From contig JBLHKW010000143.1 in the NCBI GenBank assembly GCA_047618565.1, positions 1 through 13,152 of the forward strand: DNA of 13,152 nt, in the 5' to 3' direction. The stretch comes from JBLHKW01 sp047618565. GTDB lineage: Bacteria > Planctomycetota > UBA1135 > GCA-002686595. Below, one piece after another: positions 6,858-13,152 of the stretch (position 1 is its first letter; every line of letters begins with the position of its first letter). Position numbers and translations under genes: made by a program. Under the pieces are notes generated by a model. It was not told the origin of the DNA. It worked only from the letters and a program-made list of their open reading frames with translations, and did no database searches.

Positions 6858-8555
6858 ATGCGAATTCGCCACGTCCTGCCCTGCGCCATCGCTCTGATGT
6901 GCGCCTGTAGTGCAACCAACAAGCTGGACCGACCGCGCCGCGCAACGAACGTGCGGGATGCGGGGTCGGTCCACTTCACGGTGCTCTCGGTCGCGCCCTG
7001 GCACCACTACGTGACGGCCCTGCAGCCGAACTTCCAGCTCGCGGCGGACGACGCCCTGGGCATCGTGGTCATGGACAGCCGGCGCGGCGAGGAGTCCGCA
7101 CTGGACGCGCTGTCGATGTCGGCCTCGCTGTCCCACGATGGCGGCGATCCGACGGCAAGCCCGGCAGCGGCTCCGCCGTCCGTGGATGTGTCGACTTTCA
7201 AGGCCGGAGGACCGCTCGGACTCGACCGCTCGGGCGGAGGCGATGCGATGATGCGTTACGCTGCCGCGACCTCCCTCTACCAGGAAGTCCAGCTTCTGAA
7301 TCGCTACGTGCGCGACGCTGCGATCCCGACCGGTTTCCGCCCCTACGTGGTGCGCCTGCAGATCAGCCTCATGCCGCGCCGCAGGCACCAGCCCTACGAC
7401 ACGTACTCGACGCTCTCGTTCTTCACGAATCCAGGCGCAACTGCCACGAGCGATTCCGGCCTCTCGGATCCGACAGCGCCCAAGGGACGCGGCGCCGAGG
7501 TCCAGGTACCCGGCACCACCCTGCGCGGCGGCGACGACCTGCTACAGGCCGACCAGGACCTGCAGGCGCCACGCGTCCTGCCGCTGCTCGTCTCCGACAA
7601 CCTCGAGTCCTCCCTCGAGTCGAAGTCGTCCCAGGTCATCCGAGCATTGAAACTCTCGTTGACCGGCCTGTGGGACCAGAGCGGCGCCAACCTCGGCTCG
7701 AGCGGCGTGCGCAGTGGATCCACCGACGACGTGGTCGGCCGTGACCTGAACTCCCTCTTGACGGTGGCGCGTGTGTCCGAGAATACGCTGCGCGTCCGCC
7801 TGGGAGCCGTGCAGGCGGCGACAACGGACTACGCCATGGTCCCGCGCAACCACAACATCACGCTCTTGCTGATGGTTCCGGAAGCGGCGGGCGCGGTGAT
7901 CCGCGTCGTCGGCAAGACCGAACTGGTCGACACGACCGACGGCACTGAACTCGGCGGCACCAGCGCGAAGCAGATTCGCAACATGTACCGCAAGATCCAG
8001 TCCGATTACGCGATCGACGGCCTGAAGCAGGAAGTTCTCGAGCAGCTCCTGGACGATGCCCAGCGCAACGATCAGCAGGCCTTTGCCCGACGCCTGAGAG
8101 CCGCGACCGGAGACATGGACGATTCCCTCGGACAGTCCCTGTGGATCGATCTCGTGTCGCTGATGGCCGGTAGTCAATACACGGCCAGCCGCTTCGAGCT
8201 ACCCGGTCACGGCGCGTCCAATGTCGAGACGACCGACGTGTTCTACCAGCAGACGGCGGTCGTCCTGGACGACAACCGTTTGAACTCGGTTATCGTGCTG
8301 CGCGGCGCGCGCTTCTCCGACATGGCCGAGGTCGGAGCGGTGCTCGACGTGAACCACGAAGGCCGAGACATCTCCCTGCCGGCGGAGTCGATCGTGCTCG
8401 ACGGACCGACGCGGGAAGTGCGCCTCACGTTCCCCTCGCTCAACCTGCTCGGCCTGGGTGAGACCGCATCCGCGCCCGGCGGCGTACGCCTGACCCTGGA
8501 CATGGACGGGGACATGGTGGACTTCGACGCCCTGTACCTGCGCCGGGTGCAGTGA
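6858..8555 (+). CDS. Predicted lipoprotein of unknown function
   Basis: 565-residue protein that I do not recognise. It starts at ATG 6858 with a basic n-region and hydrophobic core, MRIRHVLPCAIALMCACSAT. Cys15 or Cys17 could be a lipid-attachment site, though the lipobox is not ideal. The mature part begins with a polar, Arg-rich linker, then a mixed region. It contains a conserved-looking block at about 163-191 (YVVRLQISLMPRRRHQPYDT) and another at about 235-270. A helical, charged stretch (QIRNMYRKIQSDYAIDGLKQ onward, residues ~375-420) follows. The last ~100 residues (NSVIVLRGARF, then alternating hydrophobic strands) look like an Ig/IPT-type beta-sandwich. It follows the caspase lipoprotein by 108 bases in the same direction, so a shared envelope function is plausible. 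An in-frame GTG at 6846 is less likely as start. No catalytic motif is visible. Confidence 0.72.
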   Translation: MRIRHVLPCAIALMCACSATNKLDRPRRATNVRDAGSVHFTVLSVAPWHHYVTALQPNFQLAADDALGIVVMDSRRGEESALDALSMSASLSHDGGDPTASPAAAPPSVDVSTFKAGGPLGLDRSGGGDAMMRYAAATSLYQEVQLLNRYVRDAAIPTGFRPYVVRLQISLMPRRRHQPYDTYSTLSFFTNPGATATSDSGLSDPTAPKGRGAEVQVPGTTLRGGDDLLQADQDLQAPRVLPLLVSDNLESSLESKSSQVIRALKLSLTGLWDQSGANLGSSGVRSGSTDDVVGRDLNSLLTVARVSENTLRVRLGAVQAATTDYAMVPRNHNITLLLMVPEAAGAVIRVVGKTELVDTTDGTELGGTSAKQIRNMYRKIQSDYAIDGLKQEVLEQLLDDAQRNDQQAFARRLRAATGDMDDSLGQSLWIDLVSLMAGSQYTASRFELPGHGASNVETTDVFYQQTAVVLDDNRLNSVIVLRGARFSDMAEVGAVLDVNHEGRDISLPAESIVLDGPTREVRLTFPSLNLLGLGETASAPGGVRLTLDMDGDMVDFDALYLRRVQ

Positions 8556-8557
8556 CC

Positions 8558-8573
8558 CGACGCCCCGGCGTCG
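8558..8573. terminator. Hairpin between two convergent genes
   Basis: CGACGCC (8558-8564) and GGCGTCG (8567-8573) are exact inverted arms filling most of the 22-base gap between the stop codons at 8555 and 8578. There is no T-run on either strand. By position it may act as a bidirectional terminator or 3'-end stabiliser. Confidence 0.4.
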
Positions 8574-8577
8574 CTCC

Positions 8578-10308
8578 CTACAGAATCCCGCAGCCTTCCA
8601 GAGCGTCCGGCTGCAGGCGAAACTGCTGGATCGCGACCGCCGCACCCACGGGCATGAACCGGATGGTGCGCATCTTCCCGTCACGGTCGATCTGAAACTC
8701 GACGGGTCGCTGTGCGTCCCCCACGTGGTAGCTCCCGCCGCGCACGACATCGCCATCCCGCAACCCCGCAGCGAAGGCCGGGCCTTCCGGGCGCACGCCC
8801 TGAACGATGCGCTCGGCGAAGGAGGTTTCGACATCAAAGCCGATGTCGAAACCCTGCATCTCGGCCATCTCCAGCGAGAGGCATGGCGCAAAGGTCTCCG
8901 GATCCAGAACCGGCAAGTCCCCATCCACGACGATGCCGCGGACCACCTCGGCGAATTCGGCCGAGGTCTCGGCTTCGATGATCTGTAGCGTCTCCTCGGT
9001 GCTCATCTTCCAGCCCTTGGCTCCGCGCTCGACCAGCTCGCGCATGAGCTCATCGAGGCTGCGTTCGCCGTCCGAGTGCAGCCGGATGGCGTGGTCCAGC
9101 ATCATCGCCACCAGATCGCCGCGGCGATAGGGCAGGTCGCTGATGTTCGAATCGGTCCAGAACTCCTCCAGGATGCGCGTATTGCTCGCCGCGCGTACGG
9201 GTGACGTGTGGAAGCGACGCAGCGAGTCGTTCAGCGACTTCACGTAGCCCTCGGGTTCGATGAAGCCATTCCGAAGCTGCAAGCGACGCGCGTAGAAGTC
9301 GGTGAAGCCCTCCGAGAACCAGTAGACGAGCTGTTCGGGTTGCACGCGCTGGAGGATCATCCCGTTCCAGTCGTGGAACAGCTCGTGTGCGAGCAGCCCG
9401 ACGATCTGCTCGTAGGCTCCGCTCGCGGCCTCTGCCTGACGGCGCAGGTCGAACCCGGGCTGGACGGCGAGTGAGAACGATTGGCTCAGGCCCGTGCCGC
9501 CGAGGGAGAGCGATCCGGGCTGTGCCTGGCCCACCGGAATCATCGAGATCAGGTAGAAGGAGCGATCGAAGTCGTCGAAGAAGCTGCGCTGTGCATCGAC
9601 GATCGAAGCCGCGAGCTCCGAGAACTCCTCCGGATCGAAGCCCCAGGAAACATCCTGGACGGCGATCCAGAGCGGCTTATCCCACACCTCGCGCAGCATG
9701 AGCTTGACCGCACCACCCATGAAGATCGAGTGCCGGAACTCGTTGATGCTGGCCTCGAAGCGGTGCGGTCCCGCGCCGACGCCGAAGGAAAACGCCAGCT
9801 CATCGGATTCGCGGAAACCGACCCATTCCATGCTCTGGCGCGCCTTCTGCTCGGCGTCCATGTGCTCCGGCATCACCAGGAACAGCTCGCCGATCCCGTG
9901 GAACAGCGTGTTCGTCACGATCGTGCCGCGGTGAACGCTCGGGTCCCCCGACGACTGACGGTCATTCACGACGATCCGGTAGCGCAGGTCGAGAGCCTGA
10001 CCCGGCGCGTGCTCGACGCTCCAGCGGTGCGCCTCCAGCTGCTCGACCGGCAGGTCGCCGCCGGCGTCCCCGGCAGCGCGCACGCTCAGCTCGCTCAGGT
10101 CGGCGCTTCCATCGGTCACGCCGCCCCACTCAGGTGAGACGCTCAGCTCAGTGCTGCCGTCCGGATCGCCCCGCAGCAGTAGCTGAACCTCGACGGTCCC
10201 CTGCCCGCCTTCGACCCGCTGAATACGACAGACGAGTCCCTCGGCGGCCGCCTCGCGGGAATCCGGGCACAGGGGCAGCAGCAGCGTCAGGCAAGCGATC
10301 AGGTTCAT
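8578..10308 (-). CDS. Exported M61-type metallopeptidase with PDZ domain
   Basis: 576-residue protein with a signal peptide (MNLIACLTLLLPLCPDS). The core carries a gluzincin zinc site, H308-E-L-F-H312 in AHELFHDWNG, with the third ligand probably E333 in FSEGFTDFYARR, 21 residues on. This arrangement, an upstream GGTGLSQSFSL segment and a C-terminal PDZ domain (about residues 480-560, RPEGPAFAAGLRDGDVV) match the M61 glycyl-aminopeptidase-like family. Members are predicted zinc peptidases; the PDZ probably helps bind substrates or C-termini. The N-terminal ~200 residues are beta-rich, as in M61 N-domains. The frame is open far upstream, to 10794, but that part overlaps the divergent cupin gene and precedes the signal peptide, so ATG 10308 is chosen; no Shine-Dalgarno site is evident. 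It probably acts in the periplasm or at the cell surface. Its substrate is unknown. Confidence 0.82.
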   Translation of the reverse strand: MNLIACLTLLLPLCPDSREAAAEGLVCRIQRVEGGQGTVEVQLLLRGDPDGSTELSVSPEWGGVTDGSADLSELSVRAAGDAGGDLPVEQLEAHRWSVEHAPGQALDLRYRIVVNDRQSSGDPSVHRGTIVTNTLFHGIGELFLVMPEHMDAEQKARQSMEWVGFRESDELAFSFGVGAGPHRFEASINEFRHSIFMGGAVKLMLREVWDKPLWIAVQDVSWGFDPEEFSELAASIVDAQRSFFDDFDRSFYLISMIPVGQAQPGSLSLGGTGLSQSFSLAVQPGFDLRRQAEAASGAYEQIVGLLAHELFHDWNGMILQRVQPEQLVYWFSEGFTDFYARRLQLRNGFIEPEGYVKSLNDSLRRFHTSPVRAASNTRILEEFWTDSNISDLPYRRGDLVAMMLDHAIRLHSDGERSLDELMRELVERGAKGWKMSTEETLQIIEAETSAEFAEVVRGIVVDGDLPVLDPETFAPCLSLEMAEMQGFDIGFDVETSFAERIVQGVRPEGPAFAAGLRDGDVVRGGSYHVGDAQRPVEFQIDRDGKMRTIRFMPVGAAVAIQQFRLQPDALEGCGIL

Positions 10309-10437
10309 ATCAATAAGGTGGTGGGGACTCAGCGGAGACACCGCGGATACGCGCGCACTCTTGAATGTTGGATCCCAAGGACGGTTTTTGCACCCTGTCG
10401 CAGGCGATCGTCTACCGCCCAGCCCCGCGAGTATCGC
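10309..10437. promoter_or_regulatory. Divergent intergenic region
   Basis: These 129 bases separate the divergently transcribed metallopeptidase and VOC/cupin genes and must hold promoters for both if each is transcribed alone. A small hairpin, GCGG-AGACA-CCGC, is present near 10333-10345. TTGAAT near 10363 could be a -35 for the plus gene, but no convincing -10 follows at the right distance. I see no clear operator. Confidence 0.35.
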
Positions 10438-11529
10438 ATGACCCATCCCAGCCCAGCCGAGATCCACAGCGCCGCGCTGCTCCTGCCCTGCGCCGAGCTC
10501 GACCCGACGCTGGCCTTCTTCACGGAGCGGCTCTCGTTCCGACTCGAGAGCATCTTCCCCGCCGACGCCCCGCTCGTGGCCGTGCTCAGCGGCCACGGGA
10601 TGCGCCTGCAGCTCGAGGTCGGTCACGAATCGCCGCCGTCCACGCTGCGCCTTTCCTGCGACGACCCGGACGCCCTCCGTGACAACCCGGCCGAGCACAC
10701 CCTGACCGCCCCCAATGGCACGCGCATCGAGCTCGTCCGACACGAACGCTCGGTCGCACTCCCGGACTCTGCAGCGACCTTCACCCTCAGCCACCTGGAC
10801 GAGGGCGCCGCCTGGGATACCGGCCGGGCCGGCATGCGCTACCGCGACCTCATCCCGGGCCGCCAGAACGGCCGCGTGATCGCGTCACACATCGCCATCG
10901 AGGCCGGTGGCCCGGTGCCCGACTACGTGCACTACCACCGCGTCCACTTCCAGATGATCTACTGCTACAAGGGCTGGGTGCGCGTCCTCTACGAGGACCA
11001 GGGCGAGCCGATCGTCATGCACCCCGGCGACTGTGTCCTGCAACCACCCGAAATCCGCCACCGGGTACTCGAGTGCTCCGATGGTCTCGAGGTGGTCGAG
11101 ATCACCACTCCCGCCGCCCACCCAACCTTCGCCGAGCACGACTTCGATCTCCCGACCCCGGACCTGAAACCGGAGCGCCTCTTCAACGGCCAGCGCTTCC
11201 AGTTCCACCAGTCCGAGGGCGCCCCCACCCGCCCCTGGCCCGCCGGCGGCTTCGAAGCGCGCGACCTGGGCATGCACGCTGCCACGGATGGAATCGCCCA
11301 GGTCGACGTGTTACGCGGCAAGGGGACCACGGCCGCCGACCTGGCGTCACACGACGCGGACCTGCAGTTCCTGTTCGTGTTGCACGGCGAGATCAGCCTG
11401 ACGCGCTCCGAGAACGCAGCCCAGCGACTGCGTCCCGGTGACGCGCTCGTCCTGCCCGGCGCCACGAAATGCAGCCTCCATGACGGCTCCGATCAGACGG
11501 AGTTGCTGGTGGTTTCCTTCCAAGGCTGA
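10438..11529 (+). CDS. VOC-like/bicupin fusion protein
   Basis: 363-residue cytosolic protein with three apparent units. Residues ~8-105 resemble a glyoxalase/VOC module (LDPTLAFFTERLSFRLESI, then LTAPNGTRIELV). Residues ~150-225 form a cupin: H165-Y-H167 followed by RVHFQM matches cupin motif 1, with Gln172 where Glu is usual, and HPGDCVLQPPEIRHRVLE with His208 matches motif 2. Residues ~280-360 form a second cupin-like barrel, ending in RPGDALVLPGATKCSLHDG, that lacks the motif-2 His and has only one His in motif 1, so it is probably not metal-loaded. The first cupin likely binds a divalent metal; substrate and reaction cannot be told from sequence. Many bicupins are dioxygenases or isomerases, but binding proteins also exist. 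ATG 10438 is used because the frame upstream is not conserved-looking. The gene is divergent from the metallopeptidase and has no clear Shine-Dalgarno site. Confidence 0.78.
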   Translation: MTHPSPAEIHSAALLLPCAELDPTLAFFTERLSFRLESIFPADAPLVAVLSGHGMRLQLEVGHESPPSTLRLSCDDPDALRDNPAEHTLTAPNGTRIELVRHERSVALPDSAATFTLSHLDEGAAWDTGRAGMRYRDLIPGRQNGRVIASHIAIEAGGPVPDYVHYHRVHFQMIYCYKGWVRVLYEDQGEPIVMHPGDCVLQPPEIRHRVLECSDGLEVVEITTPAAHPTFAEHDFDLPTPDLKPERLFNGQRFQFHQSEGAPTRPWPAGGFEARDLGMHAATDGIAQVDVLRGKGTTAADLASHDADLQFLFVLHGEISLTRSENAAQRLRPGDALVLPGATKCSLHDGSDQTELLVVSFQG

Positions 11530-11581
11530 CGCCCAGGCGAAGGCGCCGGATCGATCGGCTCCCGCCACGGCCTGGTAGGCC

Positions 11582-11593
11582 CCAGGGCCCTGG
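11582..11593. repeat. 12-base perfect palindrome CCAGGGCCCTGG
   Basis: A fully self-complementary 12-mer about 50 bases after the VOC/bicupin stop and 27 bases upstream of a -10-like TATGCT. Without a loop it is a better candidate for a dimeric protein-binding site than for an RNA hairpin. No family of binding sites is recognised. Confidence 0.4.
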
Positions 11594-11619
11594 TTCCGGC
11601 AGGGAACGGGCGATCAGCC

Positions 11620-11625
11620 TATGCT
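11620..11625 (+). promoter_or_regulatory. Possible -10 box for the DUF1579 gene
   Basis: TATGCT resembles a sigma-70 -10 element in the 177-base gap before ATG 11707. The nearest -35-like hexamer, TTCCGG at 11594-11599, is 20 bases away, longer than usual. If used, it gives a leader of about 75 bases. Low confidence. Confidence 0.25.
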
Positions 11626-11706
11626 CTGACTTCGCTGGCTATCCGCCTTCGGAGCGGCTCGCCGGCACCAAGGCCCTTCCCCCCGCAATCCCCAACGGAT
11701 TTCAAC

Positions 11707-12279
11707 ATGTCACGTCCGCGCACCTTCATCGGCCTCGCCACGCTCGCTCTCTGCAGCATCACCTACGCCGTCGCGCCCGCCTTGCAAGGCATGGTTCAGG
11801 CCGCTCCGCAACACAACATGATCCAGCAAGGCACCGGCGAGTGGGCCGGCACCGTGACCATGTACATGGAAGGTCAGGCATCGACCGCACCCTGCTCCGA
11901 AGTCGTGGCCTCGATCGGCGACCTCTGGACCACATCCCGCTTCGAGATGGAGTTCATGGGCACGACCTTCACGGGCGCCAGCACCCTCGGCTACGACCCC
12001 GCCAAGAAGAAGTTCGTCGGCACCTGGATCGACAACGGCCACCCGACCCTGACCGTCATGGAAGGCACCTACGACGAGGCCAAGAAGGCCATCGTGATGC
12101 ACTACGACGGCATGGACGACATGACCGGCACCATGAAGAAGATGCGCCAAGAGACCACGCACACCAAGAACAGCTACACGATGAAGTTCTTCAAAGTCGA
12201 GGGCGGCGCGGACAAGCTCGAGATGGAGATGACCCTCAACCGCAAGGCAAGCACCACGGAAGCCGCATCCGGAAGGTAA
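11707..12279 (+). CDS. Exported DUF1579 family protein
   Basis: 190-residue protein with a signal peptide over about residues 1-32 (basic RPR, hydrophobic FIGLATLALCSITYAVA, likely cleavage after VQA). The mature part fits DUF1579: GTGEWAGTVTMYMEG, the SRFEMEFMGTTFTGASTLGY strand pair, DPAKKKFVGTWIDNG and EGTYDEAKKAIVMHYDGMDD. The family is a small lipocalin-like beta fold of unknown function; members are widespread in Planctomycetota and Bacteroidota. The mature part is unusually rich in Met and Lys for this GC-rich window. ATG 11707 is the only start that gives a complete signal peptide; no Shine-Dalgarno site is seen. The gene stands alone and is convergent with the serine hydrolase gene. 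Periplasmic or secreted location is inferred. Confidence 0.82.
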   Translation: MSRPRTFIGLATLALCSITYAVAPALQGMVQAAPQHNMIQQGTGEWAGTVTMYMEGQASTAPCSEVVASIGDLWTTSRFEMEFMGTTFTGASTLGYDPAKKKFVGTWIDNGHPTLTVMEGTYDEAKKAIVMHYDGMDDMTGTMKKMRQETTHTKNSYTMKFFKVEGGADKLEMEMTLNRKASTTEAASGR

Positions 12280-12293
12280 GCGGATACCGACCG

Positions 12294-12327
12294 ATCCCGC
12301 GTGACTCCCACGGGCGTCGCGCGGGAT
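12294..12327. terminator. Long imperfect hairpin between convergent genes
   Basis: ATCCCGCG (12294-12301) pairs with CGCGGGAT (12320-12327). Inside, GAC (12303-12305) pairs with GTC (12316-12318) and CCC (12307-12309) with GGG (12312-12314), giving 14 pairs, two mismatched steps and a two-base tip. It lies between the stops at 12279 and 12350. No T-run follows on either strand, so rho-independent action is uncertain, but a shared 3'-end structure for both genes is likely. Confidence 0.5.
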
Positions 12328-12349
12328 ATCAGACCTCCCGCTGCGCCTC

Positions 12350-13152
12350 TCAGCGCGCCAGTTCCTCCGCCGCGATCTGCGCCAGCTCCGCGAGGACCTG
12401 TGCCAGCGGGCGTCCGACCGCGCGGCCGTCGTCGCAGTTCAGCTGGATGGCTCCCGCGACGTTCGCTTCCGGGTACCAGGCCAGGGCGGTCAGGTAGCCG
12501 GGCATGAAGCCGTCGTGGCCGATGGCGGGGCCGGCTGGGGTGTCGCGCAGGATGACGCCGAGGCCGTAGCGTGCTCCGGGGCCGAGTTCAGCGGCCGGGA
12601 CGGCGTCGAGGAGTGTGTCGAGGTAGGGTCCGTCGACGGCGTGGCCGGCGTAGAGGATGCGGGTCCAGCGTGCGAGGTCAGCCGGGGTGCTGGCCCAGCC
12701 GCCGCCGCACCACTCGAACTGGACGTTGTAGGCAAAGACGCCATCGATAAGGGTGCGTTCGGGGACGCCCATGGAGCGGCCCATGACGACGTGGCCCTGG
12801 GCCATGTTCGGGAGTCGGGTGCGGTCGGTCGGGAGGGTGTGGGTCAGCTTGAAGCGGTCGACGAAGTGCTCGCGCACGTAGTCGTAGAAGGTGGTGCCGC
12901 TAACCTTCTCGATGATGAGGCCGAGCACGATGTAGTTGGTGTCCGAGTAGGCCCAGCCCTCGCCCGGTGCGAAGAGCGGGCGCGCGTCGGAGACGAAGGC
13001 GAGTAGCTCTTCGGGCTTCCACATGCGCTCGGGCTCGCCAGCCATGAGGCTCGTGAACTCATCCTCGAACACGTAGCGCGGGATACCCGTCTGGTGGCGC
13101 AGGAGCTGCAGGACCGTGACCTCCTTCGCGTTCGGAAGCTCGGCGATCCACT
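12350..13152 (-). CDS. Class C beta-lactamase/DD-peptidase-like serine hydrolase, 5' end outside window
   Basis: The C-terminal ~267 residues are visible; the gene enters from the right edge and its start is outside. The reading frame is open through 13152. VTVLQLLRHQTGIP near the visible N-terminus is the block that normally follows the SxxK active site in the beta-lactamase family (PF00144), so the catalytic Ser lies beyond the window. W-A-Y-S-D-T-N-Y (Tyr codon at 12947-12949) matches the YxN motif with Asp in place of Asn, as in many esterase/DD-peptidase-like members. IGHDGFMPGY (His codon at 12515-12517) matches the HxG motif. Family members hydrolyse beta-lactams, peptidoglycan peptides or esters; the sequence does not tell which, and resistance should not be assumed. 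The GTG at 13072 is an internal Val codon, not the start. The gene is convergent with the DUF1579 gene. Confidence 0.88.
   Translation of the reverse strand, partial: WIAELPNAKEVTVLQLLRHQTGIPRYVFEDEFTSLMAGEPERMWKPEELLAFVSDARPLFAPGEGWAYSDTNYIVLGLIIEKVSGTTFYDYVREHFVDRFKLTHTLPTDRTRLPNMAQGHVVMGRSMGVPERTLIDGVFAYNVQFEWCGGGWASTPADLARWTRILYAGHAVDGPYLDTLLDAVPAAELGPGARYGLGVILRDTPAGPAIGHDGFMPGYLTALAWYPEANVAGAIQLNCDDGRAVGRPLAQVLAELAQIAAEELAR

Noticed and set aside
5620..6897. 425-codon plus-strand frame inside and past the caspase gene
   Set aside because: Ser/Arg-rich translation in a shifted frame of the caspase gene; a typical shadow of GC-rich coding DNA, and it runs over the start of the next gene.
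10318..10437. N-terminal extension of the VOC/bicupin frame
   Set aside because: Arg/Thr-rich, no similarity to the VOC fold, and it would fill the divergent promoter region; ATG 10438 begins directly before the first VOC strand.
10309..10794. N-terminal extension of the metallopeptidase frame
   Set aside because: The extra 162 codons overlap the divergent cupin gene antisense and lie before an obvious signal peptide at 10308, so they are probably not translated.
12350..13152. Antibiotic-resistance beta-lactamase
   Set aside because: The family includes many esterases and peptidases, the YxN motif has Asp, and the active-site Ser region is outside the window, so a resistance role cannot be claimed.

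Overview
The window is GC-rich double-stranded chromosomal DNA of a Gram-negative-type bacterium. Several products carry export or lipoprotein signals. Most starts lack a Shine-Dalgarno site and two genes start with TTG. A large caspase-like lipoprotein, an AIM24 gene triplet and several large exported proteins of unknown function sit together. This fits a Planctomycetota-like, perhaps marine, genome best, but no rRNA or marker gene is present, so the lineage is only a guess.

Layout. Positions 1-447 hold no convincing gene. The first ~120 bases look like the end of an insertion sequence or dispersed repeat, followed by several perfect hairpins. A single exported cyclophilin-type peptidylprolyl isomerase (448-1200, +) is closed by a strong rho-independent terminator (1228-1272). 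Three tandem AIM24/TIGR00266 paralogues follow (1373-3405, +); they are packed within 1-7 bp of each other and are clearly one operon. A small four-helix membrane protein (3496-3888, +) may be co-transcribed with them. A 284-bp leader region with a -10-like box and a hairpin precedes a large caspase-family (peptidase C14) lipoprotein with a DUF4384-like region and an EF-hand-like loop (4173-6749, +). A second predicted lipoprotein of unknown function follows (6858-8555, +).

Convergent to it is an exported M61-type metallopeptidase with a C-terminal PDZ domain (8578-10308, -). That gene is divergent from a three-domain VOC/bicupin fusion protein (10438-11529, +). Next come an exported DUF1579 protein (11707-12279, +) and, convergent with it, the C-terminal part of a class C beta-lactamase/DD-peptidase-like serine hydrolase (12350 to the right edge, -).

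Taken together, most genes with a readable function act in or on the cell envelope: a periplasmic foldase, two exported proteases, a serine hydrolase and two lipoproteins. They do not form one obvious pathway. The only clear multi-gene unit is the AIM24 triplet; the caspase lipoprotein and the unknown lipoprotein after it are the most plausible second pair. I found no CRISPR array, tRNA, rRNA or complete mobile element.
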